From: Cellulomonas sp.
Lineage (GTDB): Bacteria; Actinomycetota; Actinomycetes; Actinomycetales; Cellulomonadaceae
Direction: 5' to 3'
Length of the DNA: 64,000 nt
NCBI RefSeq assembly: GCF_015234515.1
Contig: NZ_JADGMY010000017.1
Coordinates: forward strand, 82,826 to 146,825
Positions 53,197 to 63,779 of this stretch are shown here, one piece after another. Both the position numbers and the translations under genes were made by a program. The number at the start of each line of letters is the position of its first letter. The stretch's first letter is position 1. The notes below the pieces were generated by a model. That model saw only the letters and a list, made by a program, of their open reading frames with translations. It searched no databases and was not told the origin of the DNA.

Positions 53197-53744
53197 GCCT
53201 GCTCCTCCTGCGCCGCGGACGGCGCCGTGTCGGTGTCGGTGGGCGCTGCCAGCAGGGCACGCGCGGCGGCGAGCAGCGCGGGGCGTGCGTCGTCGTGGCG
53301 CACCTGCAGCGCGGTGTCGATGGCGGCACCCGATGTGGCATCGGGCACCCAGGTGAGCACGACGAGCTCGTCACGGCCGACGAACTTGCCGGCCTGCCCG
53401 CTCGTCGTACCGACGGCGCGCAACGCACCGGCGGGCACCCACACGTCGTGCGCACCCGTGCGGGCGACGAGCACGCCGTCCGCGTGGACGCGCACGCGCG
53501 CCGGGCTGCGCACCCCCAGGTCGTGGGCGACGACGCGGTCGAGCCAGTCGCCCGCGCGCGTCGACGACACGTACACGGCCTCGAGGTCGTCCGTACGCGG
53601 GGCGCCCGGCGCCGCGGGTACGTCGGGAAGGGAGGGCACGAGGACCGCCGTGCGCCGGGCACGGGCCCGCCACCCGCGCCGCATGCCCCACAGCCCCAGC
53701 AGCGCGATCGCGACCAGGACTGTCACGGAGAGCCAGACCCGCAT
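53193..53744 (-). CDS. Membrane protein inside the pyr operon (Rv1382-like)
   Basis: This 183-residue protein has one N-terminal membrane helix ([19 protein letters not shown]) and a soluble domain ([54 protein letters not shown]) that looks like a PH-type beta fold. A gene of this kind is found between pyrC and carA in many Actinobacteria, including Rv1382 of M. tuberculosis. Its function is unknown, and nothing links it chemically to pyrimidines apart from strict coupling: it overlaps the pyrC stop (TGATG) and the carA start (ATGA). Confidence 0.82.
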   Translation of the reverse strand: MRVWLSVTVLVAIALLGLWGMRRGWRARARRTAVLVPSLPDVPAAPGAPRTDDLEAVYVSSTRAGDWLDRVVAHDLGVRSPARVRVHADGVLVARTGAHDVWVPAGALRAVGTTSGQAGKFVGRDELVVLTWVPDATSGAAIDTALQVRHDDARPALLAAARALLAAPTDTDTAPSAAQEEQA

Positions 53745-55065
53745 CAGACGTGTGCTCCGCGCTCGACGGCGGCGCCGTGCTCGACCAGCGCGCCGTCGAG
53801 GACCGTGGCACGGCCGCGCAGGAACGTGGCGACGACCCGGCCGGGCAGCTCGCGGCCCGCGAACGGGGAGTTGACGCTGGCGGTGGCCTGCTCCTCGGGC
53901 ACCACGACGCGGCGCGCGGCCGGGTCGACCAGCGTGAGGTTGGCGGGCTCGCCGACGGCGATCGGCCGACCGTGCCCGGGCACGCGCCCGATCCTCGCCG
54001 GCGCTGCCGACATGACGCGTGCGACGTCGGACCAGGTCAGGCGCCCGGTGTCGACCATGACGGCCTGCACGACCGACAGCGCCGTCTCCAGCCCCGTCAT
54101 GCCGAACGCCGCGGCGCCCCACTCGCAGTCCTTGTCCTCCCGCGGGTGCGGCGCGTGGTCGGTGCCCACGGTGTCGATCGTGCCGTCGGCCAGGCCCTGG
54201 CGGACCGCCTCGACGTCGTCGGCCGTGCGCAGCGGGGGGTTCACCTTGAAGCGCGGGTCGTAGCCGCGCACGAGGTCGTCCGTCAGCATCAGGTGGTGGG
54301 GCGTCACCTCGGCGGTGACGTCGATGCCGCGGGCCTTCGCCCACCGCACGATCTCGACGGACCCGGCCGTGGACAGGTGCAGCACGTGCAGCCGCGAGCC
54401 GACGTGCTCGGCGAGCAGCACGTCCCGCGCCACGATCGCCTCCTCCGCCACGGCGGGCCAGCCCGTGAGCCCGAGCTCCGCGGACACGACACCCTCGTGC
54501 ATCTGCGCCCCCTCGGTGAGGCGCGGTTCCTGCGCGTGCTGCGCCACGACCCCGTCGAACGCCTTCACGTACTCGAGCGCGCGGCGCATCACCACCGGGT
54601 CGTGCACGCACTTGCCGTCGTCGGAGAAGATCCGCACGGCGGCGGCCGAGCGTGCCATCGCGGACAGCTCCGCGAGCTGCTCCCCCGCGAGCCCGACCGT
54701 CACGGCGCCGACGGGGTGCACGTCGCACCAGCCGGCGTCGCGCCCGAGGCGCCACACCTGCTCGACCACGCCCGCGGTGTCCTGCGTCGGTGTCGTGTTC
54801 GCCATCGCGTGCACCGCCGTGAAGCCGCCGAGCGCAGCGGCCCGGGTGCCGGACTCGACGGTCTCGGCGTCCTCCCGGCCCGGCTCGCGCAGGTGCGTGT
54901 GGAGGTCGACGAGACCGGGCAGCAGCACCAGGCCGTCGGCGTCGACGACGTGCGCGCCGCTCCCCCGCGACGCCTCCGCGCCCAGCGCGGCGACCACGCC
55001 GTCGGCCACGAGCACGTCCGTCGGGTCGCCGCCCAGCGGGCGCGCCCCGGTCAGCAGATACGTCG

Positions 55066-55069
<4 letters not shown>
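53744..55069 (-). CDS. pyrC: Dihydroorotase
   Basis: This 441-residue zinc enzyme closes carbamoyl-aspartate to dihydroorotate. It is of the longer class I type. Visible motifs are [20 protein letters not shown] (metal-binding HxH), [75 protein letters not shown], and [20 protein letters not shown] (metal Asp). GTG 55069 overlaps the pyrB stop (GTGA). Confidence 0.95.
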
Positions 55070-56753
<1,684 letters not shown>

Positions 56754-56778
56754 CTTAAAGGGAGATTGCTCGTGCGTC

Positions 56779-56784
56779 AGCCTA
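56779..56784 (-). promoter_or_regulatory. Candidate -10 of the pyr operon
   Basis: TAGGCT on the minus strand would start transcription near 56772, about 52 nt before pyrR, with the PyrR hairpin close to the 5' end. Confidence 0.55.
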
Positions 56785-56884
56785 CCGGCCCGCGCGACAC
56801 GGGCCCGCGCAGCGGTACGTGACGCGCAGCACGCTCGTGCACGCGTCCGTCCGGGTGGGTGAACCGTCACCCGGTCGGGAGTTC

Positions 56885-59260
56885 ATGTCGGCCCTGATGT
56901 GCGCCGATGTACCCCACATGCTCGGCGACGTCCCCCTGTGGACCACCGTCCTGCAGTTCCTCGCTGCCGGTCTGGTCGGTGGCTTCTGCGTGCTCCAATG
57001 GGTCTGGTGGCGCGGCGCCCTGCGCTCCGACGGCTCGACCTGGTCGCTCGCGCTCTCCGTCGCGATGGCCGGCCTCGTGCTCGTGGCCGGGCTGCACGGC
57101 GTCGTCACCGGGGCCGAGCCCCGCGAGGCCCTCTCGTTCCTCCACGGTCAGCTCGTGGGCGTCGTCGCGCTGCTCTGCCTGCCCGCCACCCGCGCGCTCG
57201 GGAGCGCCGGACCGCGGCTGCGCCCCTGGGTGACGGCCGCGACCCTCGTCCTGGTGCTGCGCGCGCTCCTGTGGTTCCACACGTTCGGGCCGACGGACGC
57301 CCCCGAACGGGTCCCGACAGGCAGGCCGGTGGCGGTCGCGCTGCTGTTCGTCGTCCTCGGCATCGTCGTGGGGTACGTCGTGGCGGCGCTGGGCACCGTG
57401 CGGCTCAACCCGCTGGGCTGGCTGCTGGTCTCCGCGGCCGGGCTCTCGCTCGCCACTCTCAGCACGGGGATCCTGCTCAGCGACCAGCCGGCCGGTGCGC
57501 TGCTGGCGAGCCTGTGGCCGCTGCCGCTCGCCGTGGGCCTGGAGTGGCTCGCCTCGGCCCGGTTGCGCCGCGCGCAGCTCACCGCGCTGCGCCGCGAGCT
57601 CATGCGCGACGCCCTCTCGGCCGTCACCAACAGCGCCTGGTTCCACCGGGACGCGGACGCGCTGCTCCTGCAGGCGAGGGACGCCGCACGGGAGGTCCTG
57701 GGCGATGCGAGCATCGAGGGCTCGCTGCGCCCTCTGCAGCGCGACCGCTACGTCGCCGACCTGTTCCCCGCCGACCCCGACGTCCTGCTCCCCCACGAGC
57801 GGACGTTCCTCATCGACCTCGGGCTGGTGGTCTCCACCGCCGCGGAGCGCTACACGCTCACGGACCGCCTCGCCCGGGCGGCCGTCACGGACACCCTGAC
57901 CAACCTGCCGAACCGCCGCGCGGTCGACACGCACCTCTTCGAGGTGCTCGAGCGGGCGGCGGTCGAACGCACCCGGGTCTCGGTCGTCTACTGCGACATC
58001 GACGGTTTCAAGGACGTCAACGACCGCGACGGCCACGCGGCAGGCGACGACCTCCTGCGGCGCACCGCCGACTTCCTGCGCACCTGGGTCGACGACGACA
58101 CCTACGTGGCCAGGCTCGCCGGCGACGAGTTCGCCGTCATCGTGTGTCGCGCACCGGGAGACGACGATCTCGCGGACCTCGCCCGCCGCATCCGCAGCGG
58201 TTTCGGGGCCCGCGTCGGCACGGTCGCCGGCCCGGCCCTCACCTGCGGCGTCGCCACCTGGAACCCCAGCGACATCGTCGACCCCGACGCGTTGCTGCGG
58301 CACGCGGACGCGGCGATGCTCGAGGCCAAGCGGACGAAGTCGGGCCACCGGGTCTTCGACCCGGCGCTGCGGGCCCGTGCCGAGGACACGCGGCGCCTGC
58401 GTGCCGCCCTGGAGCGCGCGGTCGAGGAGGACCGCATCACCGCCTACTTCCAGCCCATCGTCGACACCCGCACGCTCGAGGTCGTCGGGCTCGAGGCGTT
58501 GGCGCGCTGGCACGACGGCGACGAGTTCATCCTGCCCGAGCACTGGCTCACGCTGGCCGAGCAGAGCGGCCTCATCGTCCCGATCGGCAGGTCGATGATC
58601 CGCCAGGCGCGTCGCGCGCTCGACCGGCACCACATGCCCGTCGCCGTGAACCTCTCGGCACGCGAGCTCCACGAGCACGACGTGCTCGAGCGCATCGACG
58701 CCGCGTGGTCGGGCGGCCCGTGGGAGCACCTGACCATCGAGATCACCGAGAGCACGATGCTGCGCACGGCGGCCGCCGTACCGGTGCTGTCGGAGCTGCG
58801 GGCCCGGGGTGCGCGCATCGCGCTCGACGACTTCGGGACAGGTTTCAGCTCGCTCGCTCGCCTGGCGCGGCTGCCCGTCGACGTGCTCAAGATCGACCGC
58901 TCGTTCGTCCGGGAGGTCCGCACGCCGCGCGGCGCCGGGCCGGTGCGGGCGATCGTCGCCCTGGCCGAGCACCACGGGCTCGACGTCGTCGCCGAGGGCG
59001 TCGAGTCGGCCGGTGACCTGCAGATGCTGGTCGAGCTGGGCGTCCCGCAGGCGCAGGGCAACTTCGTGGGGCGGCCCGCTCGCGGCCTGCCCGTGCGCGG
59101 GGCGCGTCCGCAGCCGCGGATCTCGAACGGCATGGTCGCGGTCAGCGGCGATGCGCCCCGGGCGGAGGCCCGGCTGCCGAGGAGACGCGTGCACCTCGTC
59201 TCCCGACCGCTACGGGTCTCGCCGGGGGCCCTCGACGACACGACGCCCGAGCACCTGTGA
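56885..59260 (+). CDS. Membrane GGDEF-EAL (c-di-GMP) protein
   Basis: This 791-residue protein has a membrane region of about seven helices (residues ~20-235; e.g. VLQFLAAGLVGGFCVLQWVW, PVAVALLFVVLGIVVGYVVA), then a GGDEF domain with LARLAGDEFAVIV at ~405-416 and an EAL domain from ~519. The EAL catalytic set looks intact: GLEALARW, NLSARELHEHD, EITESTML, DDFGTGFSSL, VLKIDRSF, AEGVES and QAQGNFVGRP. The I-site RxxD upstream of GGDEF is absent (DDDT). Both synthesis and breakdown of c-di-GMP are therefore possible. The N-terminal region does not match MHYT or MASE domains that I can identify. ATG 56885 has GGGAG 3 nt upstream; other starts are possible. Confidence 0.9.
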   Translation: MSALMCADVPHMLGDVPLWTTVLQFLAAGLVGGFCVLQWVWWRGALRSDGSTWSLALSVAMAGLVLVAGLHGVVTGAEPREALSFLHGQLVGVVALLCLPATRALGSAGPRLRPWVTAATLVLVLRALLWFHTFGPTDAPERVPTGRPVAVALLFVVLGIVVGYVVAALGTVRLNPLGWLLVSAAGLSLATLSTGILLSDQPAGALLASLWPLPLAVGLEWLASARLRRAQLTALRRELMRDALSAVTNSAWFHRDADALLLQARDAAREVLGDASIEGSLRPLQRDRYVADLFPADPDVLLPHERTFLIDLGLVVSTAAERYTLTDRLARAAVTDTLTNLPNRRAVDTHLFEVLERAAVERTRVSVVYCDIDGFKDVNDRDGHAAGDDLLRRTADFLRTWVDDDTYVARLAGDEFAVIVCRAPGDDDLADLARRIRSGFGARVGTVAGPALTCGVATWNPSDIVDPDALLRHADAAMLEAKRTKSGHRVFDPALRARAEDTRRLRAALERAVEEDRITAYFQPIVDTRTLEVVGLEALARWHDGDEFILPEHWLTLAEQSGLIVPIGRSMIRQARRALDRHHMPVAVNLSARELHEHDVLERIDAAWSGGPWEHLTIEITESTMLRTAAAVPVLSELRARGARIALDDFGTGFSSLARLARLPVDVLKIDRSFVREVRTPRGAGPVRAIVALAEHHGLDVVAEGVESAGDLQMLVELGVPQAQGNFVGRPARGLPVRGARPQPRISNGMVAVSGDAPRAEARLPRRRVHLVSRPLRVSPGALDDTTPEHL

Positions 59261-59276
59261 GGGTGCTCGGGCGTCG
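59241..59276. terminator. Hairpin terminator between the GGDEF-EAL gene and nusB
   Basis: A perfect 15-bp stem (59241-59255 and 59262-59276) with a TGTGAG loop overlaps the last codons and stop of the GGDEF-EAL gene and lies 20 nt from the end of convergent nusB. It probably ends both transcripts. Confidence 0.8.
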
Positions 59277-59296
59277 TCGACGGGTGGTGCGCCGAG

Positions 59297-59713
59297 TCAG
59301 GCGAGCAGCGTCGGCTTCAGCACGACGAGGCGACCCAGCAGGCCGTTGACGAAGGCCGGCGAGTCGTCCGTCGACAGCTCACGCGCGAGCGAGACCGCCT
59401 CGTCGACGGCGACGGCGTCCGGCACGTCGTCGTTCCACAGGATCTCCCAGGTCGCGAGGCGCAGCAGCGCACGGTCGACCGCGGGCATGCGGGCCACGGT
59501 CCAGCCGTGCGCGTGCGTCGCGAGGAGCTCGTCGATGCGCTCGCCGTGCGCGAGGACGCCCTCGACGATGTCCACCGCGTACTGGGGCAGCGAGGCCTCG
59601 GTACCCGGCTCCACGACACGCTTCGCGAGGAGCTCGCGGACGTCCAGGCCCCGCTGCTCGGCCTCGAACAGCACGTCGAGCGCGCGCTTGCGCGCCTTGG
59701 TCCGGGCGCCCAC
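59297..59713 (-). CDS. nusB: Transcription antitermination factor NusB
   Basis: This 138-residue helical RNA-binding protein works with NusE (S10) in rRNA antitermination. Recognised segments are GARTKARKRALDVLFEAEQRG, VARMPAVDRALLRLATWEIL and AVAVDEAVSLARELSTDDSP, with AFVNGLLGRLV ending the last helices. The length is standard. GTG 59713 lies one base after the efp stop, so translation is coupled to efp. Confidence 0.95.
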   Translation of the reverse strand: MGARTKARKRALDVLFEAEQRGLDVRELLAKRVVEPGTEASLPQYAVDIVEGVLAHGERIDELLATHAHGWTVARMPAVDRALLRLATWEILWNDDVPDAVAVDEAVSLARELSTDDSPAFVNGLLGRLVVLKPTLLA

Positions 59714-59714
59714 G

Positions 59715-60278
59715 TCAGTCGTTCACGCGGCCGAGGTACGACCCGTCGCGGGTGTCGACCTTGACCTTGGTGTTGGCCTCGAGGAACAGCGGCACCTGGA
59801 TCTCGTACCCGGTCTCGAGCGTCGCCGGCTTGGTACCGGCCGAGGAGCGGTCGCCCTGCAGGCCCGGCTCGGTGTACGTGACCTCGAGGACGACCGACGG
59901 GGGCAGCTCGACGTACAGCGGCACGCCCTCGTTGGTCGCGACGAGCGCCGTCTGCGACTCCAGCATGAAGTTCGCGGCGTCGCCGACCGTGGCCGCCGGC
60001 ACGTTGAGCTGGTCGAACGTGTCCGTGTCCATGAACACGAAGTCGTCGCCGTCCTTGTAGAGGTACTGCATGTCGCGCTTGTCGACGTTGGCCGTCTCGA
60101 CCTTCACACCGGCGTTGAAGGTGCGGTCGACGGTCTTGCCGGACAGCACGTTCTTCATCTTGGTGCGCACGAACGCGCCGCCCTTGCCGGGCTTGACGTG
60201 CTGGAACTCCACGACGGTCCAGAGCTGGCCGTCGATGCGCAGCACGATGCCGTTCTTCAGGTCGTTGGTGGTCGCCAC
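59715..60278 (-). CDS. efp: Elongation factor P
   Basis: This 187-residue tRNA-shaped factor rescues ribosomes that stall at runs of proline. Three beta domains are visible: the KOW-like N-terminus with [20 protein letters not shown] and [20 protein letters not shown], an OB domain with [20 protein letters not shown], and a C-terminal OB domain ending [13 protein letters not shown]. The loop tip lysine lies in [11 protein letters not shown] 60278 has GGGAG about 10 nt upstream; the longer frame upstream is not protein-like. Confidence 0.96.
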   Translation of the reverse strand: MATTNDLKNGIVLRIDGQLWTVVEFQHVKPGKGGAFVRTKMKNVLSGKTVDRTFNAGVKVETANVDKRDMQYLYKDGDDFVFMDTDTFDQLNVPAATVGDAANFMLESQTALVATNEGVPLYVELPPSVVLEVTYTEPGLQGDRSSAGTKPATLETGYEIQVPLFLEANTKVKVDTRDGSYLGRVND

Positions 60279-60461
60279 GAGCGTCGTTCTCCCGGTCGGT
60301 GGTGGGTGCGCGCCGTGCGGCGCGTCCGGTGCACAGCGCCCCACAGGACGGCTGCCGGCCACGGAGCCGTCGTGCGGGCACCCGGTGCCCGCCCCGTCAG
60401 ACTCGCTGTGCCCGGCCGGACCGTCGCACGAGGTGCACGGACCGGCCGCAGGCCGTCGACC

Positions 60462-60467
60462 ATCCTA
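60462..60467 (-). promoter_or_regulatory. Candidate -10 of efp-nusB
   Basis: TAGGAT on the minus strand would start transcription near 60455 and give a long leader (~175 nt) that is GC-rich and able to fold. Confidence 0.5.
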
Positions 60468-60484
60468 GCGCCCGTGACGGCCCG

Positions 60485-60913
60485 TCAGAGCAGCAGGCGC
60501 GTGACGGCGAGGCCGACGACCGCCGACCAGAGCAGCGAGGCGAGGGTCCCGATGACGAACCGCTCGGACGCCCCGGGGTTCTCACGGAGCTCGGGGTAGC
60601 GCCCGAGGCCCTTGACGGCCACGACGACCGCGACGCCCTCGGGCACGCCCACCAGGAGGCTCCCCGTCACCGCGAGCCGCTCGAGAACCCCGATCCAGGT
60701 GCCGCCGCGCAGCACGATCTGCGCCCCCTCCCCCTCGGGGCCGTCGCTCACGCTCAGGCGTTCGAGGAGGACGGGGCCGTGCCCGGTGCGGCGCCGTCCG
60801 GCGTCCCGCGAGCGCGACGCGAGGCGCAGGACCAGCCGGGTCACGAACCAGCCGCCCGCGGAGGAGACGAGCAGGGCGCCGGCCCAGATGCCGGCCACGA
60901 GGGCAGGGTGCAC
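60485..60913 (-). CDS. Membrane protein paired with the SatD-like gene
   Basis: This 142-residue membrane protein has four hydrophobic segments (LVAGIWAGALLVSSAGGWFV, GVLERLAVTGSLLVGVPEGV, AVVVAVKGLGRYPELR, IGTLASLLWSAVVGLAVTRL) and a charged cytoplasmic loop. No family function is recognised. GTG 60913 has AGAGGG 9 nt upstream and begins 16 nt after the SatD-like stop, so the two genes form one operon. Such pairs of a SatD-like protein and a small membrane protein occur in other Actinobacteria. Confidence 0.75.
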   Translation of the reverse strand: MHPALVAGIWAGALLVSSAGGWFVTRLVLRLASRSRDAGRRRTGHGPVLLERLSVSDGPEGEGAQIVLRGGTWIGVLERLAVTGSLLVGVPEGVAVVVAVKGLGRYPELRENPGASERFVIGTLASLLWSAVVGLAVTRLLL

Positions 60914-60929
60914 GCCGCCGACCCTCTCG

Positions 60930-61523
60930 TCAGCCGGCGGCGCGCGTCAACAGACGCGCCGCAGCGGGGCGCGCGGCGAGCTCCTCGGCCCACATCGCGG
61001 TCAGCAGCCGCTGGCTCACCGCCTGCTGCGACACGCCGAGCGTGCGCGCCACGACGTCCTGGCCGGCGTCGTCCGCGGCGTGGGCCGCGTCGATGGCGTC
61101 CCACCCGGCTGCCGTGCGCCGGCTCGCCACCGCTCCGATCAGCACGAGTACCGCGTCTGCGTCGGCGGCGGCCTGCGGATCCGCCCCGCGGACCGCCAGC
61201 GGCACCGGTCGCTGACGGCTCTTCGCCGCCTCGACGGCCTCACGGGCGAGCACGAAGGCGGGCCCTGCTCCCTCACGCGGCGACGCGGGCAGGGGCTCGT
61301 CGACGACGCCGGCGCCGATCCCGACGCTCCAGCCACCGTCGCGCAGCACCTGCAGCGCGGTGTCGACGACCACGTCGGGGTCGTCGAGCACACCCTGGAC
61401 CTCGTCGCCGACCGTCCGCTCGAAGCCGCGCACGACGGGCACCCCCGCGAGCGCAGCGAGCAGCTCGGGGACCCGGTCGGTGCCGCGCCGGCTCCCGCGC
61501 TGGTCGATCGTCATGACGAACAT
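60930..61523 (-). CDS. SatD-like protein with C-terminal helix-turn-helix
   Basis: This 197-residue protein begins MFVMTIDQRGSRRG and has a conserved core (VVRGFERTVGDEVQGVLDDP, GGWSVGIGAGVVDEPLPASP, GAGPAFVLAREAVEAA) like proteins annotated as SatD family. The last third contains a sigma-factor-like helix-turn-helix (DVVARTLGVSQQAVSQRLLT), so it probably binds DNA. A four-half-site inverted-repeat operator sits immediately upstream, which suggests it controls itself. ATG 61523 has GAGG 8 nt upstream, inside the operator. Its signal and targets are unknown. Confidence 0.75.
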   Translation of the reverse strand: MFVMTIDQRGSRRGTDRVPELLAALAGVPVVRGFERTVGDEVQGVLDDPDVVVDTALQVLRDGGWSVGIGAGVVDEPLPASPREGAGPAFVLAREAVEAAKSRQRPVPLAVRGADPQAAADADAVLVLIGAVASRRTAAGWDAIDAAHAADDAGQDVVARTLGVSQQAVSQRLLTAMWAEELAARPAAARLLTRAAG

Positions 61524-61526
61524 GAC

Positions 61527-61572
61527 ACAAGCCTCGCACCTTGTACTGAACCGAACAAGCCCTGACACTTGT
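61527..61572. promoter_or_regulatory. Four-half-site operator upstream of the SatD-like gene
   Basis: ACAAG-N8-CTTGT (61527-61544) and ACAAG-N8-CTTGT (61555-61572) are separated by 10 nt, so CTTGT/ACAAG half-sites alternate with spacings of 8, 10 and 8. The right-hand copy extends to GAACAAG-N8-CTTGTTC. It begins 3 nt from the start codon and covers the ribosome-binding site and presumed promoter. Confidence 0.7.
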
Positions 61573-61636
61573 TCATCCGATGCCCTTGACGGTGAGAGAG
61601 AGGACTCCGGGCAGATCCTGCCGGGGATTCTCTCCT

Positions 61637-62587
61637 TCACCGAGGCGTGTGCAGCCGTCGACGGGTCTCGAGGATCTGGGCGAGCACGTGGCCGGCCCGG
61701 CGGGTCACGTCGTGCCAGGTGTAGCGCAGAACCGTGCACCCGGCGCCCACGAGCAGGTTCTGGCGCGTGCGATCGTCCTGGAACCGGTCGGGCCCGTGCG
61801 CGACGCGGCCGTCGATCTCGACGACCAGGCGGACGTCGGCGAACCACACGTCCACGACAGCGGGGACGCCGAGGGTGTCGAGGAGCGACGCGTTCGCCAC
61901 CCAGCCCGTCACGCCCGCGCTGTGCAGGAGGCAGTGCAGCCGTTCCTCCGCGACGCTGAGGGCGCCCCTGCGCAGCCGGTCGGCGCACCAGGTGCGTTGC
62001 GCGTTGCCCCGGTGCCCGGGGTGGGCATCCACCCAGCTGTCGAGGTCGTCCGCGCCGAGGATCCCGCGGGTCCCGACCCAGGCGAGCAGGCGGGCGGCAT
62101 CGGCACGGTCCAGCGACCCGAGGCAGTCGACCGCCGTGCGGGCGCGTCCGGTGACGTGCACCCCACGCAGGACGACCCGGTCCTCAGGTGCCAGGACGTG
62201 CCGGTGCGGGACCAGTCGGCCGCGCCGCGCGCGGGGTCCCGTGACGACCACGTGCACGCGGCCGTCGTCGGGCACCGGCATGCCGTGCAACAGCGCCGCG
62301 CTGGTGAGCGCGAGTGTCGCACCGGGCCAGGTCACGGTGGCGGCGTGCGCGTCGAGCCACGGGTCGCGCCGTGCTGAGGCGAGTGCGAGCCCGGCACCAC
62401 AGACCCGCCGCCACGCCCCCGACTCTATGCGGTGGCGCACCTGGTCCTCGGTGAGACCCGCCGCGACGGCCTCGGCACGGGTGAAGACGCCGCATCGCCT
62501 GGCTGCGGCGGGCGGGGTCCAGGTGCGGTCGACGGTGGGAGCCACGGACCCGAACCTGCTGCACCCGGAGGCGACCTGACGGACCAC
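61637..62587 (-). CDS. DUF559 / AbiEi-type protein
   Basis: This 316-residue protein has an N-terminal winged-helix region of the AbiEi antitoxin type (RRCGVFTRAEAVAAGLTEDQ, VRHRIESGAWRRV), a middle part with GATLALTSAALLHGMPVPD, and a C-terminal DUF559 restriction-endonuclease-like domain (VPAVVDVWFADVRLVVEIDG, RFQDDRTRQNLLVGAGCTVLRYTW). Asp and Glu-x-Asp residues of the nuclease core are visible. Such proteins are widespread in Actinobacteria, often annotated as hypothetical; function is unknown. There is no toxin partner beside it. The start is uncertain: GTG 62587 is the longest frame and lacks a ribosome-binding site. Confidence 0.8.
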   Translation of the reverse strand: MVRQVASGCSRFGSVAPTVDRTWTPPAAARRCGVFTRAEAVAAGLTEDQVRHRIESGAWRRVCGAGLALASARRDPWLDAHAATVTWPGATLALTSAALLHGMPVPDDGRVHVVVTGPRARRGRLVPHRHVLAPEDRVVLRGVHVTGRARTAVDCLGSLDRADAARLLAWVGTRGILGADDLDSWVDAHPGHRGNAQRTWCADRLRRGALSVAEERLHCLLHSAGVTGWVANASLLDTLGVPAVVDVWFADVRLVVEIDGRVAHGPDRFQDDRTRQNLLVGAGCTVLRYTWHDVTRRAGHVLAQILETRRRLHTPR

Positions 62588-62657
62588 GAGGGCGACCTGT
62601 GGGCCGGCGCGACCGCTCCCTTGCCTGTGGACGGTTCACCGCCCATGGGTGAGAGCG

Positions 62658-63779
62658 TCAGAGGAGGATGCCTGTCGACGGCTCCGGGGTCGTCGAGATC
62701 TCGGCGTAGGCGGCTGCCAGGAGGGTCGGGTCCGGGCCCTCGAGGCGGGACGGGCGCGCCAGGCCGTCGAGGACGACGAAGCGCAGCAGGTCCCCCCGCG
62801 TCTTCTTGTCGCGGCGCATGGCCGTCAGGAGCTGCTCCCACCGGTCCCCGCGGTACGTCGTCGGGAGCCCCAGGGACGTCAGGACGCTGCGGTGGCGCTC
62901 GACGACGTCGTCGTCGAGCCGCCCGGCGAGCCGCGCCAGCTCGGCGACGTAGACCATGCCGACGGACACGGCCGCGCCGTGGCGCCACCGGTAGCGCTCG
63001 ACCTGCTCGACCGCGTGCGCGAACGTGTGCCCGTAGTTGAGGATCTCGCGCAGCCCCGCCTCGCGCAGGTCCTCACCGACGACGCGGGCCTTGGTCCGCA
63101 CGGCCCGCTCGACGAGCTCGGCGAGCACGGGTGAGGACGCGGCTGCCACCGGGTCCTGCAGCAGGGCGGTGTTCTCCTCGACGAGCTCGAGGATCCGCGG
63201 GTCGTCGATGAACCCGCACTTGACGATCTCCGCGAGCCCCGCGACGAAGTCGAAGGGCGCCATGGACTCCACCGACGCGAGGTCGCACAGCACCCCGGCC
63301 GGGGGGTGGAACGCCCCGACGAGGTTCTTGCCCTCGGCCGTGTTGATGCCGGTCTTGCCGCCGACCGCGGCGTCGACCATGCCGAGGACGGTGGTGGGGA
63401 CCTGGACGACCCGCACGCCGCGCAGCCACGTCGCCGCGACGAAGCCCGCGAGGTCGGTCGTCGCTCCCCCGCCGAGCCCGACGACCGCGTCGGACCGCGT
63501 GAAGTCCGCCTGGCCGAGCACGCCCCAGCAGAAGGCCGCGACCTGGGCCGTCTTCTGCTCCTCGGCGTCCGGGACCTGGGCGAGGTAAACGTCGTAGCCG
63601 TGCGCGACGAGGTCCTCGCGGACGGTCTCGGCCGACGTGGCGAGCGCCGCCGGGTGGACGACGAGCACGCGGCGCACCGTGTCGCCGAGCACCGCCGGCA
63701 GGTGGCCGAGCAGGTGACGGCCGATGACGACGTCGTACGGCTGCTCCCCCGCGACCGTGACCACGGACTGGCCGCTCAT
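62658..63779 (-). CDS. aroB: 3-dehydroquinate synthase
   Basis: This 373-residue NAD- and zinc-dependent enzyme makes dehydroquinate in the shikimate pathway. Typical segments are [100 protein letters not shown] (metal His residues) and [20 protein letters not shown] 63779 overlaps the aroK stop (ATGA). Confidence 0.96.
   Translation of the reverse strand: MSGQSVVTVAGEQPYDVVIGRHLLGHLPAVLGDTVRRVLVVHPAALATSAETVREDLVAHGYDVYLAQVPDAEEQKTAQVAAFCWGVLGQADFTRSDAVVGLGGGATTDLAGFVAATWLRGVRVVQVPTTVLGMVDAAVGGKTGINTAEGKNLVGAFHPPAGVLCDLASVESMAPFDFVAGLAEIVKCGFIDDPRILELVEENTALLQDPVAAASSPVLAELVERAVRTKARVVGEDLREAGLREILNYGHTFAHAVEQVERYRWRHGAAVSVGMVYVAELARLAGRLDDDVVERHRSVLTSLGLPTTYRGDRWEQLLTAMRRDKKTRGDLLRFVVLDGLARPSRLEGPDPTLLAAAYAEISTTPEPSTGILL

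Noticed and set aside
51977..53662. Upstream extension of the carB reading frame
   Set aside because: The frame stays open through carA, but the extra residues are Arg-rich nonsense; the true carB start is ATG 51976 overlapping the carA stop.
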